Below, one piece after another: positions 46,388 to 54,762 of a DNA stretch of 64,000 nucleotides (the stretch's first letter is position 1; the number at the start of each line of letters is the position of its first letter). This DNA is from Pleionea sp. CnH1-48 (GTDB lineage: Bacteria > Pseudomonadota > Gammaproteobacteria > Enterobacterales > Kangiellaceae), in the NCBI RefSeq assembly GCF_024124665.1, contig NZ_JAMXSB010000001.1:124001-188000 (forward strand), read 5' to 3'. The notes beneath the pieces were generated by a model. It made no database searches. It was not told the DNA's origin and saw only the letters and a list, made by a program, of their open reading frames with translations. The translations under genes were made by a program, and so were the position numbers.

Positions 46388-46839
46388 CCTTCTTAACTCC
46401 TGTGTGTGTTTTTTAACATTGGTTTAATTCTCCATCAAGCATGAAGCGTGCCAGATAGAAAAAACATCTAAAAAAGGCGGTTTATGACACTTTTTATACT
46501 CTTTTTGCAATAATTCAAGACATAGCTAATAAAGATAATGTAAAAGAGGTAGACATTTGTCAGATTGACTACACAAAAAGAGATATTTATAAATAGTTAA
46601 TTTAAGGATGTTCTTTAAGACGAAAGGAGGCTACATAACGATTTAACCTATTGATTTATAATAAAAACCCAATCAATTTCAGCCCTGATAACACTCTTTA
46701 TATTTAATCGCAAACAAGAGATTTTATCGCGCTTAAGCTATAAATAAGTACAATACATCAATAACTCTACTGTAAAATCCACCGACAAGCATTTAATAGA
46801 ATAATAAATTTAAGAAATAAATAGCTTAGTAAATTGCGA
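46388..46839. promoter_or_regulatory. intergenic region with the PEP-CTERM promoter
   Basis: About 450 bp of AT-rich DNA. It holds the sigma-54 element at 46437-46454 and a short dyad GACATTTGTC (about 46552-46561), 100 bp upstream of it, which could be an activator half-site. No gene. Confidence 0.5.
46437..46454 (-). promoter_or_regulatory. sigma-54 (RpoN) promoter of the PEP-CTERM gene
   Basis: On the minus strand the sequence reads CTGGCACGCTTCATGCTT. The -24 element TGGCACG is perfect and the -12 element reads ATGC, with the GG-to-GC distance exactly as in RpoN promoters. The predicted start of transcription is about 40 bp before the ATG. Confidence 0.72.
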
Positions 46840-47370
46840 CTAGAAAAACTCCAGCTCTCCTGTATCGACATCATCGCCACTTTCTTCCTGCTTCACCAAA
46901 TCGATACTATTGATCATATTAACCGACAACTGACTGCCAACCATTTCGTCCTCGATCATAAAAACCCATTCAGAAAACTCTGCATTCTCTTTTAATAGTT
47001 TCTCAGAAGACTCGTCAAAATGACTATCCGGCAATCCCATCTGCAAAGTGCAATCATAACTGAGTAATTTATTTTTAAGCCGCCCCATCAATTGATTCGA
47101 CAGTTCCATGGCCCAATCTTCTAATTTTTTTTCATCGACTTCTAATACATCTTCTTTTTCTGGATGAGTAAAAGCCAACATCGTTGTGGTGACATATAAA
47201 TAAATGACCAACTCAATATCGCTCGAGCCAGCATCGATCGAAACAACAAAACAGCGATTAACGGTTTTTATATCACTTGGAACTCGGCTAACCTTAAAGT
47301 CAAAATCTTCAAAAAGCTCAATAAAACTACGCTCATACAACTCGTATATCAACTCTCGTGCCTGAGACAT
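46840..47370 (-). CDS. CheX-like chemotaxis phosphatase domain protein
   Basis: 176 aa, acidic and soluble. The region about 80-115 reads LEDWAMELSNQLMGRLKNKL and then CTLQMGLPDS. This fits the CheC/CheX phosphatase helix, where E-x-x-N (here ELSN) is the catalytic pair, followed by the beta strand with LP. By family knowledge it dephosphorylates a response regulator. No che gene is in the window, so its partner is elsewhere. ATG 47370 with GGTAGCGG just upstream. Assignment by motif and secondary structure only. Confidence 0.65.
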   Translation of the reverse strand: MSQARELIYELYERSFIELFEDFDFKVSRVPSDIKTVNRCFVVSIDAGSSDIELVIYLYVTTTMLAFTHPEKEDVLEVDEKKLEDWAMELSNQLMGRLKNKLLSYDCTLQMGLPDSHFDESSEKLLKENAEFSEWVFMIEDEMVGSQLSVNMINSIDLVKQEESGDDVDTGELEFF

Positions 47371-47635
47371 CCGCTACCTTTATTTTGGCTTATAAGTAGC
47401 ATTAATACTAGCACATAGAAATGTATCTGCCGCCCGAAAAAATCTCATATCAAAATACAAAGAAAAATAGCTTTTACTAAAATAAAACTCATCGTACAAC
47501 AAAATAGATAATGGCTAAACATCTTCACAAAGAGACTAAAAAAAACTCTCCAATTAACTTAGCCATTATCTTATACACTTGTTTTACCTTTACGTTATCG
47601 TCCAAAAGATTTCACTGTTAATCGAAGTTTAGAGC
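47371..47635. other. intergenic region with no supported gene
   Basis: About 265 bp, AT-rich. It separates the CheX-like gene from the ThrE exporter; both are on the minus strand. No terminator with a clear T run was found. Confidence 0.4.
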
Positions 47636-48895
47636 TTATATATCTTTCGCGGGAACAAACATAGAAGCCAGTAGTAATCCAGTCACTAATCCAATAGAGA
47701 CAAATCCCATTTTAAAAGCCGTATCGAGTCCTGCCACCACATCATGTTCGACCAACAACGACAAACTGTGGAAACCCACACTACCGGGAACTAACAAGAT
47801 AATGCCCGGTAATAACATAACAGAGCGTGTTACCTTTAGTAGACGTTCAAAAACATTAGCCGCGACTCCCATGATAAACGCACCAACAAAAGCTCCAAAA
47901 ATAGGACCAAACTGCTCAGTGCTATAAGCAGTAGAACCATAAGCAATCATGCCAGCCAGTATGACCCAGTGTAGATCCTTGGGTCGAGAATAAAACAACA
48001 CGAACAAACCGCAACTGGCCACAGCAATCGCCAACCAGACCGTCCAAGCAGCAAAAGGAATGGTTTGAATTTCTGGAGCCGCAGGAAATAAAGCAAGACC
48101 CAATGTTTTACCAATAGCGACACCAAATCCAATTTGCATAAAAATAGTGCCAGCAGAAAACAAACGAGCCGTTCCCGACACCGTATTATTTTGTGCTAAC
48201 TCAGATACCGCCGTTGTTAATAACAATCCCGGCACCAAAATAATAACGCCCGCCAAGGTCGCGATATAAGGCGATGACAAAAAGCCCAGATGATTGGCAA
48301 TAGAGGCTAATAAAGCCGCTACCATAGAAGACAGTGTAGGAAACAAAAATTGAGCCGACTCAGACTTTAATAGTTTGGTAATCATAAAGCCTGTGATAAT
48401 ACCAATCACAAAAGCGACAATAATTTCTGCGCCCGCGCCATTGAATACACGAGCGATAGCGCCAGAAACAAGACCGTAGCTTAGCGTCACTAATCCATCA
48501 CCATAACGTGATGGTGTGGTGGCAATTTTCTTCAGTTGATCGGCGCCCTCTTCAACACTCATTTGTTCTGACAAAACAGCAGATACAACTTCGGATACCT
48601 GAATTTGTCGTTCTAAATGTATGTCTCCGGGATCAACACGAAATACATAGGTTTTCGGTTCAGGCTCTTGAGGATGAGAAAAGCTCATAATAATATTCGT
48701 CGGCTGCGACAAACATTGAACACCAAAGCCCAGCTTGTTCCCCACACGCTTCATGGCTTTTTCTAATTCGTATGCCGTCATACCATAAGTGTGCAACGCC
48801 TTAGCAAGACGCAACATAAATCCAATAGGTAAAGAACGATCAGGAAAATTAGGCTGCTCGTCTAAAGAGTGAGCATCGAATAATTCAGAAATCAT
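47636..48895 (-). CDS. threonine/serine exporter, ThrE family (fused N and C domains)
   Basis: 419 aa from ATG 48895. A TTG 9 bases upstream is also possible; neither has a clear ribosome site. The N-terminal soluble ThrP-type region (LAKALHTYGMTAYELEKAMKRVG, TNIIMSF) is fused to about ten hydrophobic helices in two blocks (about 120-260 and 280-415), each with the pattern of the DUF1212/DUF3815 halves. It exports threonine, serine or related compounds. No regulator is adjacent. Confidence 0.87.
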   Translation of the reverse strand: MISELFDAHSLDEQPNFPDRSLPIGFMLRLAKALHTYGMTAYELEKAMKRVGNKLGFGVQCLSQPTNIIMSFSHPQEPEPKTYVFRVDPGDIHLERQIQVSEVVSAVLSEQMSVEEGADQLKKIATTPSRYGDGLVTLSYGLVSGAIARVFNGAGAEIIVAFVIGIITGFMITKLLKSESAQFLFPTLSSMVAALLASIANHLGFLSSPYIATLAGVIILVPGLLLTTAVSELAQNNTVSGTARLFSAGTIFMQIGFGVAIGKTLGLALFPAAPEIQTIPFAAWTVWLAIAVASCGLFVLFYSRPKDLHWVILAGMIAYGSTAYSTEQFGPIFGAFVGAFIMGVAANVFERLLKVTRSVMLLPGIILLVPGSVGFHSLSLLVEHDVVAGLDTAFKMGFVSIGLVTGLLLASMFVPAKDI

Positions 48896-49027
48896 AGAAT
48901 ACAAAAGGGAAGAGATCAGAAATTAGAGAGTAGCGACTTTAAGATAATTAAGCAAATAAGACTGACTTATATAATAGAGGGAGCAAAAACTGACTAACGC
49001 TTTGAGCCAGACTCAAAACACCTGTAA

Positions 49028-49354
49028 CTAGGCAAAAGTATCAATACCTAATATCTGGCTGATGTCTCTTTGTTGTTCGTTTTGTTCAATATTATTGAAC
49101 TCAGCTAACGCTCGTTGAGTTTGCAAGTTAAGATCACTGTTATCGTCTCTTTGTACTCGCAACTCACCTCTTTCCAACTGCTCCAAGGCTTCGGCTCGCC
49201 GCACCTGGTTATCAGAGTTGTCGACGGGCTCAGCAACATCGGCTTCTACTGGGCGCTGTTCTGTCTGCTGACGTAGGCGCTGTTGTTCTCTGGCACGCAA
49301 CTCTACCGAATTAGTATTCGGAATATTAATAGAAGCACTGATTTCGTTCGGCAT
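49028..49354 (-). CDS. small disordered conserved protein
   Basis: 108 aa. No helices of membrane type and no cysteines. Rich in Gln, Glu, Arg and Asn (LRAREQQRLRQQTEQRPVEA; LEQLERGELRVQRDDNSDLN), with a short C-terminal motif DISQILGIDTFA. Ribosome site GAGGGCG before ATG. Similar short Gln-rich proteins next to other genes occur in pseudomonads and relatives. Function unknown. It ends 55 bp after the tsaB stop, on the same strand. Confidence 0.6.
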   Translation of the reverse strand: MPNEISASINIPNTNSVELRAREQQRLRQQTEQRPVEADVAEPVDNSDNQVRRAEALEQLERGELRVQRDDNSDLNLQTQRALAEFNNIEQNEQQRDISQILGIDTFA

Positions 49355-49408
49355 AATCGCCCTCTATTCTGCGTTGACGCACCATCCCCAAAGTATAGTA
49401 ACAGCTGA

Positions 49409-50110
49409 TTACTTTTTCACCTGTTTCGATGACTTTTTTGCCACATTATCTCGCAAATAGACAGGCACAGCCTGCTCTGGCGCATGGCGTGACTGCAGAA
49501 GCTCATCAAAACTGGCTAAAAACAGAGATGCAGCCGCATCAGGGAAGCTTTGCTCCAATATCAAGGTAGGCTCTGCTCCCAGACGCGAGGTTAAGATGTC
49601 TTGGTACACCGACCAGCCTGATCCAATGCCCACGACCTTACGTTCTCCCAGTTCAGCGACTGCTGCTTGATCCGGTGCCACCACCTGCTCTTTGCCACAT
49701 AAACGAGGCAATCCGTCGCCGCCGCGCTCATACAGAGCAAAGTAGACCTCTCCCATACGGGCATCAATCGCACAGGCGGCCACATCGGCATCGGATTTAT
49801 CAAAAGCCTGATGCGCAAGGTTCATTAAACTGGACACCCCAAGGGTGTCGCAATCAGCGCCCAGGGCCAAACCTTGGGCGGCAGAAATAGCGATGCGAAC
49901 GCCAGTAAAAGCCCCCGGACCTCGACCATAAACCACCAAATCAACCTCTTGCATCGTTGTGTCAACCTGCGTCAATAACGCTTGAATGGTTGGCAGCAAC
50001 AACTCAGCATGCTTACGCGGTGCGACTTCAAAATGAGAATGAATCTCGCCGTTATGTTCAATGGCAACAGAAAAAGCTTCGGTTGATGTGTCCAGGGCTA
50101 AACGGGTCAT
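49409..50110 (-). CDS. tsaB: tRNA threonylcarbamoyladenosine biosynthesis protein TsaB
   Basis: 233 aa. ASKHA fold, first half of the TsaB/TsaD pair that makes t6A37 in tRNA. Seen: N-terminal LALDTSTEAFSVAIEH, RKHAELLLPTIQALL, the GRGPGAFTGVRIAISAAQGLALG signature, and IDARMGEVYFALY. It overlaps the upstream helicase gene by 4 bp (ATGA), the arrangement found in many gammaproteobacteria (yoaA-tsaB). Essential in most bacteria. Confidence 0.94.
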   Translation of the reverse strand: MTRLALDTSTEAFSVAIEHNGEIHSHFEVAPRKHAELLLPTIQALLTQVDTTMQEVDLVVYGRGPGAFTGVRIAISAAQGLALGADCDTLGVSSLMNLAHQAFDKSDADVAACAIDARMGEVYFALYERGGDGLPRLCGKEQVVAPDQAAVAELGERKVVGIGSGWSVYQDILTSRLGAEPTLILEQSFPDAAASLFLASFDELLQSRHAPEQAVPVYLRDNVAKKSSKQVKK

Positions 50111-52026
50111 AAGGCTTCTAAATACTCCTGAGCTACCGACTGATGACGTGTTCGCGTCATGTCTGGCAAATTAACAATAAAATCATGGCCATAATCACGA
50201 GCGCACAAACGTGGATCGCCAATCATCAGCAATCCTTTGTCGCTGACATCGCGAATCAAACGTCCAGCTCCCTGCTTGAGTGCAATAATGGCTTCGGGCA
50301 GCTGATAATGACGAAAAGGATCTTTGCCTTCATTACGTAGCGCTTTAATACGCGCCTGAGTTACCGGATCACCCGGTGAGCCGAAAGGCAATTTATCGAT
50401 GGCGACAAAAGATAAAGCGTCACCCACCACATCAACCCCTTCCCAAAAACTATAGGTGCCTAATAACACTCCGGCATGGGCCTGACGAAATTTTTCTAAC
50501 AACCAGGTTTTTCCGGCACTCCCCTGCACCAACACATCGAATTCACGATAGGGTTCTAATAATTTTGCCGCCTGATGCAAAGCTCGGTGGCTGGTAAACA
50601 ACAAAAACGCTCGACCACCAGATGCCTTAAGTAAAGGAATCACCTGTTCAATAAAGTTTTGAGTATATTCCTGATGAGAAGGGTTGCCCATAAAACGTGG
50701 CAAGTAAAACAAACTTTGATCACGATAGTCAAAAGGCGATGGATAAATAGCCTCATGGGTGTGACGCCAACCGAGTTGATCGCGAAAGTGTTCGAAGTTT
50801 TCACTGATTGCCAAGGTTGCCGAGGTGAACACCCAGGCGGCATTGCGATAGATATCGATAGCCTTTTGAAACGGCTCCGCCACATTCAATGGTGTGGAAT
50901 TTAACATAAAACTGCGTCGATGCACTTCGACCCATTGCACCTGATTATTTTCGTCTAGCTCGCAAAAAAGTTCCGCACGAACATAAATATCGCTCGCCCG
51001 CTCGGCCAGGTTCTCTAACTCTTTGCTGCGAGAGGCCAACGACAGCAAAACCTCTTTCAGCTGTTTAATGGTATCCACTAATTGCTCATAAGCATCTTTA
51101 ATTTTGGCGCGTGAAAAATAGCGATGCCAAAACTGTCGCTGTCCTTCATCACCCAGTGCCAGTCTGAAATCAGCGGTTTCTTTTTCTAACGCTTGAGCGG
51201 CTTCGAGCAGCGGTCGGCTATCTCCCACTTCGGTCCGATACATCACATCACTATCACGAGCCAGCTCCATCAGCTGTCGAGTGGTGACACTCTGACCAAA
51301 ATAAGCCGTAGCGACATCAGGCAGTTGATGCGCTTCATCAACAATATAAGCATTAGCATGGGGCAACAGCTCACCAAAGCCATCTTCTTTTAATACCAGA
51401 TCTGCCATTAGCAGATGGTGGTTAACCACAACAATATCGGCTTCTAGTGCGCGACGGCGAGCTTTGGCAACAAAGCAATCCTGAAAAGAGGGACATTCAC
51501 TACCCAGGCAATTTTCTGCACTGCTGGTCGCAAAGGGAATCGCTGGACTGTCATCGGGTAAAAAATGCACCTGACTGAGATCGCCGTCTTTTGTCTTAGC
51601 GCTCCAGTCACGAATTTGTACCAGCTGCTCGTAGGTATCTCGAGTGGTAAACCGCCCCGACTCCATGCTGATGTCCATACGATGCAAACACAGATAATTT
51701 TGTCGCCCTTTTAAGAGAGCGACTTTACGGTAGCGTTTTAATGCTTTGATAGCATTGGGAAGATCTTTGTGTACCAGCTGATCTTGTAGATTACGGGTTC
51801 CGGTAGAAATAACCACGCGGCCATCAAACATCAACGCTGGCACCAAGTAAGAATAGGTTTTTCCGGTTCCCGTCCCCGCCTCAACTAACAGCACCTGTTT
51901 TTCGTCTAACGCAGACTCAACATCTTGCGCCATCAATTGTTGAGATTGACGTTCAGAGAACCCTTTGATCGCCTCTTTAAAGGGCCCCTTGTCCGAAAGC
52001 AGTTCGGCTGCGGTTTGTTGCTGCAT
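50107..52026 (-). CDS. yoaA: ATP-dependent DNA helicase, YoaA/DinG family
   Basis: 639 aa. Walker A VEAGTGTGKTYSYL, DEAH box IVDEAHQLPD, helicase motif IV/VI (QGAGRLIRDVSDKG). Four Fe-S cysteines are visible: CLHRMD, and CLGSECPSFQDC near residue 170-180. This is an XPD-like 5'-3' helicase involved in repair of stalled forks, with chi subunit contacts in E. coli. 4-bp overlap with tsaB. Confidence 0.92.
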   Translation of the reverse strand: MQQQTAAELLSDKGPFKEAIKGFSERQSQQLMAQDVESALDEKQVLLVEAGTGTGKTYSYLVPALMFDGRVVISTGTRNLQDQLVHKDLPNAIKALKRYRKVALLKGRQNYLCLHRMDISMESGRFTTRDTYEQLVQIRDWSAKTKDGDLSQVHFLPDDSPAIPFATSSAENCLGSECPSFQDCFVAKARRRALEADIVVVNHHLLMADLVLKEDGFGELLPHANAYIVDEAHQLPDVATAYFGQSVTTRQLMELARDSDVMYRTEVGDSRPLLEAAQALEKETADFRLALGDEGQRQFWHRYFSRAKIKDAYEQLVDTIKQLKEVLLSLASRSKELENLAERASDIYVRAELFCELDENNQVQWVEVHRRSFMLNSTPLNVAEPFQKAIDIYRNAAWVFTSATLAISENFEHFRDQLGWRHTHEAIYPSPFDYRDQSLFYLPRFMGNPSHQEYTQNFIEQVIPLLKASGGRAFLLFTSHRALHQAAKLLEPYREFDVLVQGSAGKTWLLEKFRQAHAGVLLGTYSFWEGVDVVGDALSFVAIDKLPFGSPGDPVTQARIKALRNEGKDPFRHYQLPEAIIALKQGAGRLIRDVSDKGLLMIGDPRLCARDYGHDFIVNLPDMTRTRHQSVAQEYLEAL

Positions 52027-52037
52027 AGGTAATGGTC

Positions 52038-52493
52038 TTATGAGGATTGCTCGTCATCCGCATGCCACACTAGCTCACCAATGGCTTTAAATTTGGCGAC
52101 CGTCATTGAGCCGCGTTTATTTTTGGCCGGAGTGTGTTCGACAAGAAGTGTGCGAGGAGCCTGGTAAATAAAGCGAGGATTATATTCGGAATCGTAGATA
52201 ACTAACAGAGTGACATCCCAGTGACCATCAAGATTTAATTGCCCCACCCTTTCCCGGGCTTTCTTGCCCGAAAAAATAACTCGGCCCTTTACCTGAAAGG
52301 TCACTTCTCCCTCAGGTGTCACTAAACTTGCCTTGGTATCACTGCCTTCGACTTCTTCTAACCCAAGCAAAGTAATAGCGTCAAATCGAGCCAGCTCCAC
52401 TGTCACGGGCAAGGCTTGACCTGTGGTTTCGCGAAAATTCGCTGCCAGCTTACGGGTCTCGGCCATAAGGGCACTCAAATCATATACGCTCAT
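52038..52493 (-). CDS. conserved protein next to yoaA, function unknown
   Basis: 151 aa from ATG 52493 (MSVYDLSALMAETRK), preceded by GTGAGGGAT. A GTG at 52532 would add 13 residues and cannot be excluded. The product is soluble with a start pattern seen in many pseudomonad relatives next to this helicase. The rest is beta-rich (VIFSGKKARERVGQLNLDGHWD, VEHTPAKNKRGSMTVAKFKAIG). It lies 11 bp upstream of yoaA, so all three genes form one operon. Confidence 0.65.
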   Translation of the reverse strand: MSVYDLSALMAETRKLAANFRETTGQALPVTVELARFDAITLLGLEEVEGSDTKASLVTPEGEVTFQVKGRVIFSGKKARERVGQLNLDGHWDVTLLVIYDSEYNPRFIYQAPRTLLVEHTPAKNKRGSMTVAKFKAIGELVWHADDEQSS

Positions 52494-52619
52494 ATCCCTC
52501 ACTATCACGAGTCCTGACGACTCTGCGGTCACAAAAAATCAGACTTAATAGTTTGAATCCTAACATATTTTTTTAAATTTCGCCTACTCTGCTATCGCCA
52601 GGGTAGTTTCAATGTATGA

Positions 52620-52732
52620 GTAGACGGCCAGCAAGCGAATCCCCTGAGCTTAGCTTTACTAATGATAGGGGTGAGTGGGTGCAGCGCTGCAACTTGAACA
52701 TCAGCGCTGCACCTTGAAAGGCGACGAGTATA
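52620..52732. repeat. palindromic intergenic repeat, copy A
   Basis: 113 bp, flanked by GTAG and GTATA. It contains GGTGCAGCGCTG (52678-52689) / CAGCGCTGCACC (52702-52713), a perfect 12-bp hairpin. The left half with CGGCCAGCAAGCGA and CCCCTGAGCTTAGCTTTACT is shared with copy C in opposite orientation. It sits in the promoter space of the sigma gene at 52801. Confidence 0.8.
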
Positions 52733-52800
52733 CAAACCCTGTCAACCATTGCCTCGGCTCGGCGTTTATTAAATAAAAGCTCTCAGGAATTCAATCTTTT

Positions 52801-53421
52801 ATGACACCACCGGCATTGACACATGCATTCGATGGGGATTATAACAAAGCTTCGCCCATTCAGCGGAGACAGGTTCTGGAACAGCGCCAGCAACTCGATA
52901 ACTTTTTGGCATCGGTCGAACGTAAAGCGTTTCGTATTGCCCAGATTTCGACACACAATGTTGATGATTCTCTGGAGCTGGTTCAAGAAGCCATGATGAA
53001 GTTAGTTGAGCGTTACAGCGATAAACCAGAAAACGAGTGGCCGCCATTGTTTTATCGTATACTCAATAGCAAAATCAATGACTGGCATCGGCGTCAAAAA
53101 GTACGCAACCGCTGGATGATATGGCCCTCTTTTCGCCAGCAAAACGATGACACAAACGACTACAATCTGGTGGAGTCTGCACCCGATAGTAGCCAGGCAC
53201 CGTTTGAAAACATGGTAAGCTCTCAGGCAACCGATGCGTTGATAGCATTGTTACACCAACTATCTCCACGTCAGCAGCAGGCCTTTATTTTACGGGCGTG
53301 GGAAGGCTTTGATGTCGCCGAAACAGCTTATGCTATGGGCTGTAGCGAAGGTTCTGTAAAAACCCATTACTCCAGAGCCATCCACTTTTTAAAAGATAAT
53401 ATGCAAACCTTTGACGGATAG
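52801..53421 (+). CDS. ECF-like RNA polymerase sigma factor
   Basis: 206 aa. Region 2 is in VDDSLELVQEAMMKLVERYSD with FYRILNSKINDWHRRQK, and region 4 in LLHQLSPRQQQAFILRAWEG, followed by the helix-turn-helix VAETAYAMGCSEGSVKTHYSRAI. First gene of a four-gene operon with a DUF3619 protein, an unknown exported protein and a DUF3106 protein. The start ATG 52801 lies only 68 bp after repeat copy A, which may affect its promoter. Confidence 0.9.
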   Translation: MTPPALTHAFDGDYNKASPIQRRQVLEQRQQLDNFLASVERKAFRIAQISTHNVDDSLELVQEAMMKLVERYSDKPENEWPPLFYRILNSKINDWHRRQKVRNRWMIWPSFRQQNDDTNDYNLVESAPDSSQAPFENMVSSQATDALIALLHQLSPRQQQAFILRAWEGFDVAETAYAMGCSEGSVKTHYSRAIHFLKDNMQTFDG

Positions 53422-53425
53422 TGTT

Positions 53426-53785
53426 ATGCAAGACGATGAATTAGTAAAACAGATCGCTCAGCAACTCGATGACAGCACCGAGTCACTGGACTATGCGACT
53501 CAACTAAAGTTACAGCGTATTCGTCAGCAAGCGCTTCAGGTGTCACCCAAAGAGTCGATGGTTAAACGTTTCTGGCAACCCATGTCGGCGTTTCTGGTCA
53601 CCGCTTCTCTGGCCGCCGTGGTTGTTTTTAATACTCAACAAACAACCGCACCTACCAGTAACCATCAAACAGAAATACTGGAAGATATCGAGCTACTGGC
53701 AGCAGATGAAGAACTTGAGTTTATTCAAAATCTAGAGTTCTATGAGTGGTTGGATAAAGACGGGGCGCAGCAACTTGAAAGCTAA
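53426..53785 (+). CDS. DUF3619-like membrane protein, probable anti-sigma partner
   Basis: 119 aa from ATG 53426, 4 bp after the sigma stop. N-terminal charged cytoplasmic part (DDELVKQIAQQLDDSTESLD), one helix (FLVTASLAAVVVFNT) at about 56-72, then an acidic periplasmic tail. This matches DUF3619 proteins, which follow sigma factors and are thought to act as anti-sigma factors. The sequence overlaps the next reading frame by 44 bases. Confidence 0.75.
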   Translation: MQDDELVKQIAQQLDDSTESLDYATQLKLQRIRQQALQVSPKESMVKRFWQPMSAFLVTASLAAVVVFNTQQTTAPTSNHQTEILEDIELLAADEELEFIQNLEFYEWLDKDGAQQLES

Positions 53786-54101
53786 ATGTTTGTGCGGCCT
53801 ATTACTCGCCAGTTACTCGCTATTAAATTATGCAGAATCCGATGAGGCTAAAAAAAAGCCTCAGCAACAAGAAGCCGTACCATCGCTGGCTTTTTTGGAA
53901 TTTTTGGCCGACTTCAGTACCTCAGAAGGTGAAGTGGTTGACCCCAACACCTTCGAAGTCATCAAAAGCAAAAAGAAATCCTGCGATAAAACCAAACAAG
54001 CTAATTGCACTACCGTAAAAACCGCACAGCCCGCTCAAAAGTCTGCCGCCAAACCAGGGCAACTTTCGACGCAAGAAGGAAAAACAACTCATGCTCAATA
54101 A
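53742..54101 (+). CDS. exported unknown protein of the sigma operon
   Basis: 119 aa if it starts at ATG 53742, inside the previous gene. A TTG at 53775 is an alternative with less overlap. A signal-like helix is present (CLCGLLLASYSLLNYAES). The mature part is polar with the segment SLAFLEFLADFSTSEGEVVDP and a Lys/Ala/Gln-rich tail. It ends 10 bp into the DUF3106 start. No family is recognised. Position between an anti-sigma-like and a DUF3106 gene suggests an envelope role. Confidence 0.65.
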   Translation: MSGWIKTGRSNLKAKCLCGLLLASYSLLNYAESDEAKKKPQQQEAVPSLAFLEFLADFSTSEGEVVDPNTFEVIKSKKKSCDKTKQANCTTVKTAQPAQKSAAKPGQLSTQEGKTTHAQ

Positions 54102-54576
54102 CATTACTCGTTATCTACTCAAGCCCTTACTCGCTGGCTTGATGCTGTTAGCTAGCGTGCATTTATCTGCGGATGATGATGTTGAGCCAACTAAAGTTAA
54201 CTTCGCTCAACTAAATGCCCAACAACAACAACAGTTAAGCCCTTTTGCTGAAAAGTGGGATTCCCTGAGCGCTAAACAACAGCAAAAAGTCTTACGCGGA
54301 TTATCCCGTTGGAATTCGTTGGATAAAGAACAGAAACTCGCAGTAAAAAGTAAATACAAACGCTGGCGACGTTTGAGCATGTCCGATCGCCGTGAATTAC
54401 GCCGCATGTTTGCCCGCTACCGAGCTTTGCCTCCGCACAAACGTGACAAGTTATTGGCCACCTTTCGACGCTTTAATCGCTTACCGGAAGGACGTCGACA
54501 GCAGCTTAGAGATTACTACTTTAAACAGCAGCGCCCGGTGCGCCCCGCCAAACGAGGCAAGGCAGCGAAGCAATAA
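54091..54576 (+). CDS. DUF3106 exported protein
   Basis: 161 aa. Signal peptide (LLAGLMLLASVHLSA). The body contains repeated helical segments rich in Arg, Lys and Gln, of the kind LSPFAEKWDSLSAKQQQKVL, WNSLDKEQKLAVKSKYKRWR and LPPHKRDKLLATFRRFNRLP. This is the DUF3106 pattern of short repeated helices. Ends in a basic tail. Commonly found at the end of sigma/DUF3619 operons. Function unknown; likely periplasmic. Confidence 0.82.
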   Translation: MLNNITRYLLKPLLAGLMLLASVHLSADDDVEPTKVNFAQLNAQQQQQLSPFAEKWDSLSAKQQQKVLRGLSRWNSLDKEQKLAVKSKYKRWRRLSMSDRRELRRMFARYRALPPHKRDKLLATFRRFNRLPEGRRQQLRDYYFKQQRPVRPAKRGKAAKQ

Positions 54577-54581
54577 CCTTG

Positions 54582-54599
54582 AGCCGCGCTTAAGCGGCT
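54582..54599 (+). terminator. terminator-like hairpin after the DUF3106 gene
   Basis: AGCCGC (54582-54587) / GCGGCT (54594-54599) with a 6-nt loop, followed by TGTTTTG. Short but correctly placed. Confidence 0.5.
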
Positions 54600-54762
54600 T
54601 GTTTTGCAGCCTTACCTTGCTTCTCGGCAAAATGATGTTAATGCCTTCATTTATCTACAAATTTACTCCAATTTTCCTTCTGCTAATCGTTCCTCTAATT
54701 AAACTGTGACTGCTATAATAAGTAGCATTATTAAAACAAGATTAAATTAGGAACCGAATCAA

